Assembly: GCF_010183535.1 (NCBI RefSeq) | Contig: NC_071331.1 | Location: forward strand, 18,848,001 to 18,912,000 | DNA length: 64,000 bases | DNA from: Caenorhabditis remanei | Lineage: Eukaryota; Nematoda; Chromadorea; Rhabditida; Rhabditidae | Direction: 5' to 3' | Shown: one piece after another, positions 32,430 through 44,114 of the stretch | Layout of the letters: each line of letters begins with the position of its first letter | Position numbering within the stretch: position 1 is the stretch's first letter | The notes under the pieces: model-generated | Told to the model about the DNA's origin: nothing | The model's input: the letters and a program-made list of their open reading frames with translations, nothing else | Database searches by the model: none | Translations under genes and position numbers: made by a program

Positions 32430-34560
32430 CTACTCGCAAAAAAAGGCACAGAGAGAGCCTTCTGACTCTGCGTCTCCGGTTTCCCAGTAATCTCTCGTTT
32501 GATTGCTATCGGACAGTGAGAAAACCAAGGCAGAGAGAGGTCAATTAGATAGAGAGTGTTGAGGGGGAAAAAGCGCATTTATCTGACTGGGTGGTCTTTT
32601 AATGGTGGCTCGATGGTATACAGGAATAGGAAAAAAGGTATATTAAAGTATGGAGAATGAATATAACTTGATGAAATGAAGAATGGTCATGTGGGAGATG
32701 AAACTGTTCCATTATCGGAATAAAAAAGTTTCGACAGTTTCAGTTCTAATTACATATATTTCGCGGGGAGGGAAAACATATCAATTTTGATGAAAAAAGA
32801 AGATATTTTTAAATTTTTACCCGCAAAACAAATGTAATTAGAACTTGACAAAAAACTTGAGGAGATGATCCAGTAGATTATAGGTTGTTTAGGTTGTTTG
32901 CGGGTCGTTGAAAAATGGCGGAACTTTTTTTTTTTTAAAGTTACTAAGCGCGCTTTTTTAATCAGAATCAAGAAAGAAATCGGGTTAATCACATTCATTA
33001 ATTCTGAGTATTGATGGGGGTGCCGTTATGATACAGGTACCGTTATAATACCGTTTTTACGGTATGTTCTAATGTACATTCGGAACATCGACATGACTTT
33101 AGAAAGGATCAATTGAAACATTCACTAGATAAGGTTTTATGTAGTTTAATTGAAAAAAAGATGAAATTGTGATAGATGACTTTAAAATTTTTTCACAGCT
33201 TCAGATGATACTCAAGTCGTTTGGTTCTTGTCGGACAGTAAGGAAACGAAGGCAAGGAGGTCTCTATTAGATAGGGGGTGCTTAGGGGGACAGGTGCATT
33301 TATCTGACTGGGTGGTCTTTTATGAGGGATAGGAAAAAGGGTGTTTTAAAGTATGGAGGGTAAATAGAAATTGATAAAATGAAAACTGGTTATAAAGGAA
33401 ATGAAATTGAAACAGTGTTATATTATCGGAATAAAAGCGTTTAGATAGTTTCAGTTCTAATTACATTGATTTCGCGGATAAAAATTTGAAAAATAACACT
33501 TTTTATCTATTTTCCCTGAAATTTCATTTCAATTATAGAAGTTTCAAGGAAAACAAAGCAAATTTGATGGATAAGTGGTAATTTTCAAGTTTTTCAGTCA
33601 CGAAATCAATGCAATTACTAATTAGAATTTTCAAAAAAACTTGAGGAGATTATCCCGTAGATCAAAGGCAATCAGAGGCCTGTCCAATACAAGTTTTTTT
33701 GTAACTTTTATGTGTTCTAATGTATATTCAAAACCTTGATATAAATTCAGGAATAATCAATTCAAAAATTCACCAGGAAAGGAATTTGAAAGCAAAAACT
33801 ATGAAATTGTGAGAAAACGAATGCAAAGGGGTCTCAATTAGATAGAGAGTGTTGAGGGGGAAAAAGGTGCATTTATCTGACTGGGTGGTCTTGTAATGGA
33901 GATACTCTTACCAGTTAGGTAGACATGTGAGAGGGAATAGTGATAGTGATAGAATAGGAGAAAAGATTTTTTATGGGTTCGAAATGAAAATGAATGAGCT
34001 GGAGATCGATATTGGAAAAGAAGCGGAACTGTAAAACATTTGAACAATTTTCGGTTTCAGTAATTTTTCTAAAAGTTGCCATGTTTTTGCTTTTCTTAAT
34101 TATTCATCTCTTATCGTAATACAGTTCTCAGAAAACTTTTAGGAGAGTTGTTTCCCAATTTCAGAAGATCTGAAAGGTAAAAATGAAATTATTATTGTGT
34201 TGTATAATGTATTCCTAACTTTTTGATTAGATGTTTTGTAACTTTCAGAACTTTCTAATTTGTATTCAAAAAGTTGATATGGCTTGAAAATAATTATTTG
34301 TTCAAAGGATTCAATATAAATTGAAATATTCATTTTAATCGAAAAAACGATTAAAATTGTGATATAACACTTCAAAAATTTCAAGAAACACATACTAAAT
34401 AATCATTTTTGGTTCTTGTTGGTCTTGTGGGAAAACGAAGGCAAAGGTGTCTCAATTAGATAGAGAGTGCTGAGGGGGGGGGGGGGGGGGGGGGGGGAAA
34501 GGTGCATTTATCTGACTGGGTGGTCTGGTAATGTACATGCTCTTAGGAAGAGAGGGAATA
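32430..34560. repeat. Four tandem upstream modules of about 600-700 bp
   Basis: TAGATAGAGAGTGTTGAGGG followed by GCATTTATCTGACTGGGTGG recurs at about 32545, 33258, 33837 and 34457. Each copy is trailed by degenerate AT-rich sequence with AACTGAAAC-type motifs. No reading frame is conserved between copies. The first lies next to the HOCHOB gene start, so they may be duplicated promoter pieces or an unclassified repeat. Confidence 0.75.
34474..34497 (+). repeat. Poly-G tract (24 G)
   Basis: An uninterrupted run of 24 G in the fourth upstream module, where the other copies have only 4-5 G. Such runs can form G-quadruplexes and are deletion hotspots in Caenorhabditis lacking the DOG-1 helicase. 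Confidence 0.9.
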
Positions 34561-35354
34561 ATCGGAGAAGGGAAAAGTAAAAAAGGTTTTTTAATGAGTT
34601 AGGAGTGGGAAGCTACTAACATTTTCCTTGAAAATTGAAATTCGGCATTTCAAAATTTCACTGTTTCTAATAATTATCAAGTTTTTGGTTCTTGTTGGTC
34701 TTGTTACTTACTCTAGTGGAATGAATGAGACATATTTCTTTCAAATCAATATTCTGAACTATACTGTTTCAAAGAATTTCTAAAGTGTTCCGTTGAACGA
34801 ATTCCAAACATTTCTTGTGTTTTCAATTAGTTTTGCTTCAAAATTAGTAGAAAGCCTCTTGTTGGTGATTTGAGGCATGCATTCTCATCCAAATGTGATA
34901 TAGGGAGCTTATTAGACTAAATAACTATTTGAAAGACCAAAGGGAACTCATTGAAACAGGATTTTAGGTTTACTTATTCAGAAAAATGTGAAGTAATTTG
35001 TGCCAGGCAGATCTTGCCCGCCTCAATTGAGAAATCGTTCCCTTTATTTTTTTGCTGAAAGAGTAGAGACTATAGTTAAATTTTGTTTTATTCATTCCAC
35101 AGTAAAAACGTTATTCATAAATATCTCGTGGGGGTGATGAAACAGAATTAAAATCGGAATTTCGGAAAAGTACGAAAACTGAAACAGAGATAACTTATTT
35201 GCAAACATCTGAATTCACTGTTGAGTTTTAAAACAATTTGTAAAATTAAACGTTATTTTTATTACAAATTAAATTTACGTACTTGAAATGGTTTCAAAAG
35301 ATCATTTCCACGAGAATACGCCATAAAACCGCTCATTTCAAATTTCTTACCGAA
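34561..35354. other. Intergenic, 5' flank of the MATH-BTB gene
   Basis: No gene or clear repeat seen. A promoter for the plus-strand gene starting at 35355 is expected here. Confidence 0.4.
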
Positions 35355-36487
35355 ATGGTTGATGAACGAGAAAATTGTGAGTACAGTAATGTTCTTTTTC
35401 AATCTCAAATCCCTTGTTCAGACTCAATAAATGGAATATGTCGATTCGAAAACTTCGCTGACAGCTTCAGAAACAGTGACTTTCCCAATTTTCCGATTGG
35501 TTTTATATGCGGTTTCGATGAATGGTAGGGATAGACAGGAGAGAAAGAATAATATGAGAATATTCCAGGCGTTTGACATTGAAAATAAAAGAGATAAACG
35601 GTAACTCTTATGTTCATCCATCTGTAAGATCTTACTGGCGGAGTCAACTGCATTCAATCAGAGTTCGATTTTTCATTGCTATTCTCGATGGAGATGGATC
35701 ACAAAGGCTTGTGATGGGAAGAAGATGTCATTTGACTCCAAGGAAACTGCCAGCAGGAATCTACTTGAAACTGGAAAGTCTATTGGATGAAGGGAATGGA
35801 TGGTTGGATAATGGAGCACTGGTAATTGAGTATGGATTTCATGTGGAATCCATTGTAGTCCCCGACGTCATTTGGGAGTTTCAATTCCATGAAAAACTAA
35901 TGCGATGTGATAAAGAAAGAGATTTAATTAGATTCAAGTGCTCAGAGGATCCTGGAATATTCCTTCATGCTCACAGAATGGTTAGTACCTGTCAAAACTG
36001 TTAATTATACAATAATTTCAGCTGCTAGCCTTCCACTCTTCATATCTCAAATTGACTTGTGAAGTTGAGTGTAACACTTTCTGTCGGGAAACTGTCGAAT
36101 GTGTTCAGATTGCATTTGGAGTGAAAATTCAGTCGAAAGGTGAGACAAGCATTTAAATTTTGAGTTATAATACTTGGTATCTCAGAATCCAATCCAATCG
36201 TAATTCTTGACATGGCGAGAGAACTTGGGTTAACGAATGTTATCAGATATTGTGAGAGATTTCTGATTGAGGAAAGAGATCTGGATAGTCTGTTATTTGA
36301 GTTCAAATTGGCGGCGGATTACAAATTGAATCACTACTTGACTTATTTGTTGAAAAGTTTTGGAGGGAAAAATCAGAGGAAACTGGCCGGAATTCTGAAG
36401 AAAATCGGAGTAGAGAACATGTCATTGGAATACATGAAACAGTGCACCAAGTATTTCTTTGACAACTCAAAAACTAGATTTCTGTAA
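35355..36487 (+). CDS. MATH-BTB domain protein, 318 aa
   Basis: Exons 35355-35376, 35422-35524, 35569-35980, 36022-36139 and 36186-36487 join in frame. Residues 8-150 look like a divergent MATH domain (GICRFENFADSF, GFICGFDEWRLTLKI, FFIAILDGDGS, GRRCHLTPRKLP). A BTB/POZ domain follows, with DLIRFKCSEDPGIFLHAHRM and LLAFHSSYLKLT, then ILDMARELGLTNVIRYCERF and a helical tail. MATH-BTB proteins act as substrate adaptors of Cullin-3 ubiquitin ligases, with MATH holding the substrate and BTB holding the cullin. The family is greatly expanded and fast-evolving in Caenorhabditis. AATAAA at 36509-36514 is a likely polyadenylation signal. The MATH assignment is weaker than the BTB one. Confidence 0.8.
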
Positions 36488-36946
36488 ACTCGATGAGATT
36501 TTTTTCGAATAAAACTTGTTTTTGTTGTTCGTTTTAAAAAAATATCATGCTTGTAAAGAAGATGTGATCGGCAATGAATTCTAAAAAACATTCACTTTTC
36601 AAAAGTATGGTGTTCTTTTTCAGTGTCTCTGAATAGTGTCGTACTCTCTCTCTCTCCGAAATTGATACTATCTTATCTTTTTTTCTCTAATGCCGCAATA
36701 TGTTTCAGAATTTATTGGAAACGAAGAGGATTATACATGTATGAACAGACAAGTAACATCATAATATCTTTGAAAATAATTCTGAAGTTATTAAATGCTA
36801 AAAGAGTTTTATATTGCTTAAAAATATACTTTCAACCAATGACCAAATTTCAAATTAATACACGTCTTTCACAGTATTTTTTTTTGCTAATTTATTAATC
36901 TTATTAACTTCGGTAGATTATTTTCGTTTGCTGAACAAACATTCTA
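36488..36946. repeat. 3' flank shared with the second SUN gene
   Basis: TGTTTCAGAATTTATTGGAAACGAAG, ATGAACAGACAAGT and CTTTCAACCAATGA recur at about 41818-41940 beside the second SUN-domain gene. This is the displaced 3' flank of the first SUN gene, cut off from it by the mariner at 36947. Confidence 0.75.
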
Positions 36947-38195
36947 TTAGGGTGTTTCATAAGTCTTTGCACTTTTTCTATCAGTTTTTCATCAAATTTT
37001 TCTTAATGAGAAAGGAGTTCTAATAAGTTATATGCTGTCCATGAGTACTGATAACATCTTGCCAACATTATGGTAGTTGGGCTATTCCGGCCGCGTAGAA
37101 CTCTGGCGGCTGTGAGCTCAAGAAGTGATCAAGGTAAGATTTCACTTGCATTCGATCCTCAAATTTTTGACCAGCAAACGAGTTTTGCCATGATTTAAAA
37201 AGATGATATTCAGTTGGAGGAAGGTCTGAAAAATACGGCGGGTAAAGTAGAACTTCAACTCCCTGAGCCTGTAAGAAGTTGCGACTCTTGGTAGCAGAGT
37301 GTGAGCGAGCATTGTAATGCAACAAAACTAAATGATCGATTTCCGGCCGTAATGAGCGATGGGATTGGATCATTTTTTGGAGTAGTTGACAGTATAAGTT
37401 GACTGTTATTGTAGCACGATCCGGAAGAAGTTCGTAACAAATGACCCCGTTTCTGTCCCACCAAACTGAGAGCATCATTTTTTTCTCATGCATATCTCTT
37501 TTCTGGTCCGTCAACGGCTCGTCATTATCCAAAACTCCCTGCTTTTCACTGTCTGGTATACATAGAGACCCCATTTTTCATTTCCCGTAATAATATCGAG
37601 AATCCAATCGAAACTACGCTTCCAACTGAGCAAAGACTGCGACAGGTCGCAACTGAGCTTCATCTATGCATCAGTCAGTTCATGAGAAACAACTTGTCGG
37701 TATTTTGCTATTCTTCCAGATTCTTTTAGAAGTCTGAATATTGTTGCGGACGAAGGTCCAGTATGTGAAGATACTTCACGTACACTTGATCTATGCTCAT
37801 CCTCTAGGACATCAGAGATATCATCGTCGATATCTAAACGAGGCCGACCAGAATGGGACTTATCATCAAGATTGTAGTTTTCTTCTTTGAAGTTTTTGAA
37901 CCAAGTTGCTGCTGTTTTATAAGATATGATGTCCACACCAACGGTTTCGCTTATATTTCGATAAGTTTTCATTTCGCTCAATCCTGGGAGGTATCCCAAC
38001 AAAAAACACCTTTTTAGAGCATTGCGATCTTTGGCGAGTACTTCTGCCGTGGTACGCTGTTCTGGGGACTTGCAAAACAGAAATTTTTCTTGAGGGTAAC
38101 AGTACAAGTTAATAATAAAAAAAGGTCAAAAAAATGTCATGGGGTCACAGCGCAGTACGTTGAAAAAAAGTGTAAAGACTTATGAAACACCCTAA
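36947..38195 (-). mobile_element. Decayed mariner transposon
   Basis: A 1249-bp element with termini TTAGGGTGTTTCATAAGTCT and the exact inverse, flanked by TA (36945-36946 and 38196-38197). It is inserted in the last coding exon of a SUN-domain gene. The transposase on the minus strand is dead, but the terminal repeats are nearly perfect, so the element could still be mobilised in trans. Confidence 0.92.
37068..38107 (-). pseudogene. Mariner transposase remnant
   Basis: The N-terminal part (38107-37664) keeps a helix-turn-helix region with AATWFKNFKEENYNLDD and SGRPRLD. It ends in an in-frame TAG after SHELTDA. A frame change follows before the catalytic part (about 37620-37068). There the usual TGDEKW is TGNEKW, the HDNARPH site is HYNARSHSA and the third catalytic site reads PPTEYHLF. 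Two acidic catalytic residues are thus replaced. The element cannot encode active transposase. Confidence 0.9.
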
Positions 38196-39658
38196 TATTA
38201 TCAATGCTATAGGGATACCGATCAGAAGGATAAGGATTAAAAGGAAACCGATAAAAAGAGGAGAACAGAGTATAAGTAGGAAGCAGATAAAAATTGTGTC
38301 AGAGTTGATATCTTCAATAACACATTCATTACAGCATTCCGGACATTCAGTGCAGCAGTCATTCGAGTAAAGTACCGTACAATTCTTGAAGTCAATCTAG
38401 AAAAAATTTTAATTATTGCTGGTTTAATATTTAGAAAACAAACCATATTGTAAGTCCACGATTTATGATGGTAGTCATAAGTGAGCTTAGAACAAGTTTC
38501 AGCCTGTTTCAGAGTCATCTCTTTAACTTTTGAAACTTCTTTCGTCTCTCCGTAAACTCGAATCGTATGAGCACAAGTTTTCAAAACATTTCCATGATTT
38601 TGACGGAAATGGAATTGAACTTTTCCAATTGAAGAATGATTTGAATTGAATGGAATTGAGCAGAATTGTTCTTGTTTGTTGTCTCCAGTTGCTATATATT
38701 CACAATTTGAGACAAGTGGTTCTAGATTGTTACAGTAGTAATCGAGACAAGCCTGAAAGAATAGAAATAAATTGAATACTCACTAGATAATGAATAAACT
38801 CACAAGTACATCATATCTTCTCGGTGCACCATCTGGAACCATTCCTGACCATTTCGAGTGTTGATAAGACACTGAAATTGGTCTGATATACTTTGCCAAA
38901 TCAATAGTCAGAATTGGATTCTCCTCATTTGAACACCATGCTTTATCTGATGGTGGATCAGATCTATCAATCAATACATAACCACTTTGATCTCTTCCAA
39001 TTAACGGATTATTGTCTGACTTGGATGATCGACTTGAATCAACTGTTGCTCCGAGAATAAGACTTGCTGCATTTATATGGAAAACTGAGTTATTCGAAGA
39101 TGAATTATCTTTAGTTGGGGTGGTTTGTTTCGGATATTCTTTCGATTTCTGATTATTCTCAATCGATGGATTCTTGATATCTTTTATCACTTGTTCTACA
39201 AATTCTTCTATTTTCTTATTTCCTCCGTCCAGATTCGTAGTGTCCGTTGGTTTGGAAGCTCGATTAGATTCAATATCTATTTTGAAGTTTCGGAATTCCG
39301 ATTGAATACTTGAAATCTGAAATCAACTCAATCATAAATCAGTTTCTGTTTGATATTCCATTACCAATTCGAGAGTTTTATCATTTTGAGATGAAATATG
39401 GCATAGTTTCCATAGAATCAAAACGAGACAAATCGAAAACAAAAATTCCAGAATCAAATAATGGCGAAGTCTGTGTCTGATCCATTCATACCTAAATATT
39501 CTTTGTTTTTCAAATTTAAAATGATTCCAGACTTACCATATTTCTTTTTTGGTTGTCGATTCTTCGATTTGAAATCTATCTTTTTGAAGTTTGGCATTTG
39601 AAGATTCTTTAAAACCATTTGCTGACTCGATATCTTTTCCAAATGTTGCTTGAACCAT
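38145..39658 (-). CDS. SUN-domain membrane protein 1, tail disrupted by mariner
   Basis: Exons 39658-39537, 39491-39365, 39316-38804, 38752-38444 and 38396-38145 give 440 codons. A transmembrane segment (about residues 52-72, FLFSICLVLILWKL) is followed by a polar stalk and a SUN-like domain with AASLILGATVDSS, GYVLIDRSDPPSDKAWC, ILTIDLAKYIRPISVSYQHS, DGAPRRYDVL, VQFHFRQNHGNVLKTC and IRVYGET. A Cys cluster (CCTECPECC) and a second hydrophobic stretch follow. SUN domains of LINC complexes bind KASH peptides in the perinuclear space. The last exon reads into a mariner at 38195 and stops 17 codons later at 38147-38145. The native tail, ending in a basic SKRK, lies beyond the transposon at about 36917-36944. 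An extra short exon segment before the stalk is absent from its two paralogues. Confidence 0.82.
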
Positions 39659-40121
39659 TTTAATTGATATTGTCAGTATTCATTAGCTACCTAAAAGTAT
39701 AAATTGAATTTTACATGCATATAACAATGTTAAAGAAATTGACTCACCTACTAGGGACGCGAACAGAGAAAGTAGTGACCACTCCAACTGCTGGGGGACC
39801 ATGTGAGTCTCCTCATTGTAAATAAAGGGTATTTGCATACTTCTCCCTGCCTCTTCTATTGGCGTATTCTATTTGAACGTCTTTAGGTTTGCCCTAGAAG
39901 ACAAATACTTGTTCAAATAGTAAAGGTTCCTGACTTTGTTAGAATCTGTTTTTTTTTGATTAACTGATTTTTTTATCAAAATGATTTAGGAAACGTTTTG
40001 TGAAACTGTCAGCTTTTTTAACTCGACATCAAATAACTGGAAGTAACACAATATACATAATTGAGCAGAAGAAAAAATAGTAGTTTCGGAAAAAGCAATT
40101 AACTTTCTCTGAAGGTAATCA
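39659..40121. promoter_or_regulatory. Upstream region of SUN gene 1
   Basis: About 39770-39870 matches, in inverse orientation, 44080-44210 upstream of SUN gene 3, including AATACGCCAATAGAAGAGGC and GTATTTGCATAC. The rest is intergenic between SUN gene 1 and the F-box pseudogene. Confidence 0.5.
39829..39840. promoter_or_regulatory. Octamer-containing block GTATTTGCATAC (SUN gene 1)
   Basis: The octamer ATTTGCAT (complement ATGCAAAT), a classic POU-protein site, lies 171 bp upstream of the ATG at 39658. The same 12-mer is at a similar distance upstream of the other two SUN genes. Regulation by a POU factor is inference. Confidence 0.5.
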
Positions 40122-41288
40122 TTATTGAAACATATTATTTGCATGTTTCTCCAGAAAATCTTTCTCGTTCATATTCCACGCTGTGAAAAATATTGAATTC
40201 GATTGAACTTTGAATGATGCGACGTATCCATCTGATTCCCATACTATATAGTATTGACTCGAGAATTGAAGAGACTTGAACACGTTGGGATGAATCTTAT
40301 TTCTGAAAGATACATTTTGAATTTACGATTGTGGTGAAAAGTGAAAATGGAGAGCTAACCTTTGTTTATAATGAAAAATTGGAAGATTTTCCATTGAATC
40401 GAAAGTTTTGAAATTGCATTGACTAATGATGATATCATGATGCAACTCGTATGATTCATTAACAATCATATTAACAACCTTCAAGTTTAGATATCCATGA
40501 TTCGATTTCGAGTCATTCAAAAACTTGATCACTGTAGAATCGTTTAGTTCTCCTTTGTATACGTATAACTCTCTTCCTTTGAAATTAGCCAAAAAAATAT
40601 CTCCCTTGCCACCAGTCCAGTAATACAAAACCTGCGTCTCTGCAAGTCCTGGAACTTTCTCAGTGTTCGACCCTCTCCATTCAATTAAACAGAGGTATTC
40701 TGGAACAGGAGAGTAACTCAGAAACGATGTCAACTGTGATGCCGCTGTCTTAGAGTCCAAAAGCTAAATCTGACTGCTTGTTATGTTTGTCATTCTTGGT
40801 ATATAGTAACAGCTATTCAATTCGTATTTGATATTCGATCCGATCCAACTAAGGAAAAAGTTATGAATTGTTCGTAAAACTGGTTCTACTTCTCCTTCGT
40901 CGCAACAAATAATAAACTCTTCGCTCTCCGTTGGAATACTGAAATTGATGATATTCATTTACAAGTGGATACGATACAGTATAACTCACCAACACTGTAA
41001 ATCCATTCCCATAAAATTCGTTTGAATTGGAATTCAATCACATATTTCTGATTTCAATCTTATTGTAAGAAAAAACTCTCCTCCTTTGTAATTAGAAGCA
41101 ATTTTAGTATAATCCGGTGAGTAGCAATGATAAAAAAATGTTTCGAGTTTACTTGATTCCCATTTCATAATGTTTACCACAAATTTTCGTAATTTTCTCG
41201 AACAGAATGACATGAAATTCAGCTCAATCAGATTCATGCTTCTCATAATTTATTTTTGAACAACCCAAGGAAACTTTGAAATTTTCAT
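40122..41288 (-). pseudogene. F-box/FBA_2 gene with three in-frame stops
   Basis: The frame from ATG 41288 encodes a worm F-box (SKFPWVV, SMNLIELNFMSFCSRKLRKF) interrupted by TAA right after FPWVVQK. A second stop, TGA, follows at 41036-41034; the related sequence at 41523 keeps a sense codon there. A third stop, TAG at 40766-40764, comes before LDSKTAASQLTSFL. Introns at about 40985-40935 and 40357-40313 still have good splice sites. The C-terminal part looks like an FBA_2 domain (PEYLCLIEWRG, NLKVVNMIVNESYELHHDI) ending near 40122. F-box/FBA proteins are ubiquitin-ligase adaptors, hugely expanded in Caenorhabditis. Three stops make a functional product unlikely. Confidence 0.8.
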
Positions 41289-41522
41289 CCTGAAAAACAA
41301 ATGAGGTCTGGAAAAAAGTGATGTGAGTACAAAACAAAACGAAAGAAACTCCGTTTTGTATTCAGATGATGTGGACCAAATGGCAAAAGAAGAAGAAGAC
41401 GAATGTCAGCTGTCGGATAATCTGAGAAACATTTGCGGTGAGTTGACCCCCAGAGGGTACAGTCATATGGGTCAGACGAGGAGAAGTGTAATCCTCGTCT
41501 TCTTTTTTTACGCAAAGAAACC
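41289..41522. other. Spacer between inverted F-box fragments
   Basis: A plus-strand open stretch here (DVDQMAKEEEDECQLSDN) is hydrophilic and could be an orphan exon, but I find no partner exons. It is not called as a gene. Confidence 0.35.
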
Positions 41523-41690
41523 AGAATTACGAAATCATTTTTTTATCATTGCTACTCACCGGATTATACTAAAATTGCATCTAATTACAAAGGAGGAGAA
41601 TTTTTTCTAACAATAAAATTAAAGTCAGAAATAGGTTATCAAATTCCAATTCGAATGAACTTTATGGGAATGGATTTACAGTGCAGGTGA
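41523..41690 (+). pseudogene. Inverted fragment of the F-box gene
   Basis: It copies 41240-40990 in inverse orientation (ATCATTGCTACTCACCGG, AATTACAAAGGAGGAGA, GGAATGGATTTACAGTG). Here the codons that became TGA in the minus-strand copy still read GGT TAT CAA, so this fragment keeps the older state. It ends with a good donor (CAGGTGAGC). Confidence 0.75.
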
Positions 41691-42011
41691 GCTATACCGT
41701 ATATAAATAAATATAAACAATTCAAGTGTGCCAACGGGCATGACTCGGGCCGAGGCTTTCCAATGCTACACCAAAATTGATACTCTCTTATCTTTTTTCT
41801 GTAATGCCACAGCATGTTTCAGAATTTATTGGAAACGAAGGGGATTATACATATATGAACAGACAAGTTACGCTATAATATACATATTTGTATTTAACTC
41901 TGAATTATCAATGACTTACAAACAAACTTTCAACCAATGAGCCAATTCCAATTTAATACATATTCTTTCAGAGTATTCGTTTCGTTTTCTGAGTTATTAC
42001 TCTATCTAAAC

Positions 42012-43441
42012 TTAGGTAGATTGTTTTCGTTTGCAAAGCAAACTATCTATTTTCTGTTTTAGAACTTTCATCAATTCTATACTGGCAGCGATAACAAGGA
42101 TTAAAGTAATACCGGTAAGAAAGATAGGAAGGATAACGATAAGAAGGATAAAAATAGGAACAAGCATCATAAATACGAAGCAGAAAGCAACTGTGTCAAA
42201 GTTGGTGTCTTTAATAACACATTCGTCACAGCATTCCGGACATTCAGTACAGCAGTCATTCGAGTAAAGTACCGTGCAATTCTTGTAGTCAAACTGTAAA
42301 TAATATAAATTATTGCTGGTTTAATATTCAGAAAACAAACTATTTTGTAAATCCACGGGTTATGATGATAGTCATAAGTGAGTTCAGAACAAGTTTCAGC
42401 CCGTTTCAGAGTCATCTCTTTAACTTTTGGAACGTCTTTCGTCTCTCCGTAGACTCGAATCGTATGAGCACAAGTTTTCATGACATTTCCATGATTTTGA
42501 CGGAAATGAAATTGAACTTTTCCAATTGAAGAAAGATTTGAATCGAATGGAATTGAGCAGAATTGTTCTTGTTTGTTTTCTCTAGTTGCTCTATATTCAC
42601 AATTTGTGACAAGTGGTTCTAGATTGTTACAGTAGTAATCGAGGCAAGCCTAAATGAATCAAAATGAATTGAATACTCACGAGATAATGAATAAACTCAC
42701 AAGTACATCATATCTGCTCGGTGCACCATCTGGAACCATTCCTGACCATTTCGAGTGTTGATAAGACACTGAAATTGGTCTGATATACTTTGCCAAATCA
42801 ATAGTCAGAATTGGATTCTCCTCATTTGAACACCATGCTTTATCTGATGGTGGATCAGATCTATCAATCAATACATAACCACTTTGGTCTCTTCCAAATA
42901 ATGGATTATTGTCTGAACTGGATGATCGACTCGAATCAACTGTTGCTCCGAGAATAAGACTTGCTGCATTTATTTGGAAAACTGAGTTATTTGTAGATGA
43001 ATTATCTCGGGTTAGGATGACTTGTTTAGGATATTCTTTCGATGGATTCTTGATATCTTTCATCACTTGTTCTACAAATTCTTCTATTTTCTTATTTCCT
43101 CCGTTCAGATTAATAGTGTCCGTTGGTTTGGAAACTCTATTAGATTCAATATCTAGTCTGAAGTCTCGGAATTCGGAATGAATACTTGAAATCTGAGATG
43201 AAATATGGCATAGTTTCCATAGAATCAAAACGAGACAAATCGAAAACAACAATTCCAGAATCATATAATGGCGAAGTCTATTTCTGATCCATTCATACCT
43301 GAATATTCTTTGTTTTTCAAATTTAAAATGATTCCGGACTTACCATATTTCCTTTTTTGTTTTCGGTTCTTCAATGGCATTTGAAGATACTTTTGAACCA
43401 TTTGCTGACTCGAGATCTTTTCCAATCGACGGTTGAACCAT
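42012..43441 (-). CDS. SUN-domain membrane protein 2, 428 aa
   Basis: Exons 43441-43344, 43298-42701, 42649-42341 and 42293-42012 join in frame. It has an N-terminal cytosolic or nuclear tail, a membrane segment (ELLFSICLVLILWKL), a polar stalk, a SUN-like domain (GYVLIDRSDPPSDKAWC, YQHSKWSGMVPDGAP, NHGNVMKTCAHTIRVYGET) and a Cys-rich motif (NDCCTECPECCDECV). A long second hydrophobic region (about residues 360-400) and a basic tail (CKRKQST) complete it. This is the only full-length tail among the three copies and shows a TM-SUN-Cys-TM layout unlike classical SUN proteins, which end at the SUN domain. If it acts like other SUN proteins, it would sit in the nuclear envelope. Head-to-head with SUN gene 3. 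Confidence 0.85.
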
Positions 43442-43616
43442 TTTAATTGATATTGTCAGTCAGTATTCATTAGCTACCTAAAAGTACAACTTGAATGGCT
43501 CTAACAATTTCAAAGAATTGGCTCAGCTACCAAGGAATCGAGCAGAGAAAGTAGTATCTACTTCACCTGCTTTTTGCTGAGGGCCAAGGTAGTCTCACCA
43601 TTGAGTAAATAAAGAA

Positions 43617-43628
43617 GTATTTGCATAC
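43617..43628. promoter_or_regulatory. Octamer-containing block GTATTTGCATAC (SUN gene 2)
   Basis: 176 bp upstream of the ATG at 43441, on the same strand relation as in the other two copies. Confidence 0.5.
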
Positions 43629-44102
43629 TTCTTCTCCGTACCTCTTCTATTGACTTATTCATTCTGTAGACTTGTCCAAGAAGACAAATATTTCATTATT
43701 ACCGAATGGATTAATTTTTTTCAAATAGTAAAGGTTCCTGACTTCTTTTCTGAATTCGTTAGAATCAAAACTTATTTTTCTGATTCTTTTCTTTTTCAGT
43801 CTCTCTTCATGGTAGTCGATAGTAATTCAACTTTTCAAATTCTCAGTATCGAAATGGGCATAAACGAAAAGAACTGGAGAATGACTCACACAATGTTTGC
43901 CTCCTGATTCCGAACCTATATTCAGTTTTTGCATTCTCCCTCCCAATTTTGAGAAATTCAACTCCAAAGTTTGGGGAAGTTTTAGTGCTCAAACACATGT
44001 TGCCACTCTGCGTGTCGAACCCTCGAATCGGTAGGTATCGATTATTTCGCACCGCTAAAGTACAAAGTATAAAGAATACGCCAATAGAAGAGGCAGGGAG
44101 AA

Positions 44103-44114
44103 GTATGCAAATAC
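44103..44114. promoter_or_regulatory. Octamer-containing block GTATGCAAATAC (SUN gene 3)
   Basis: 174 bp upstream of the ATG at 44288; inverse complement of the blocks upstream of SUN genes 1 and 2, as expected for the opposite gene orientation. Confidence 0.5.
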
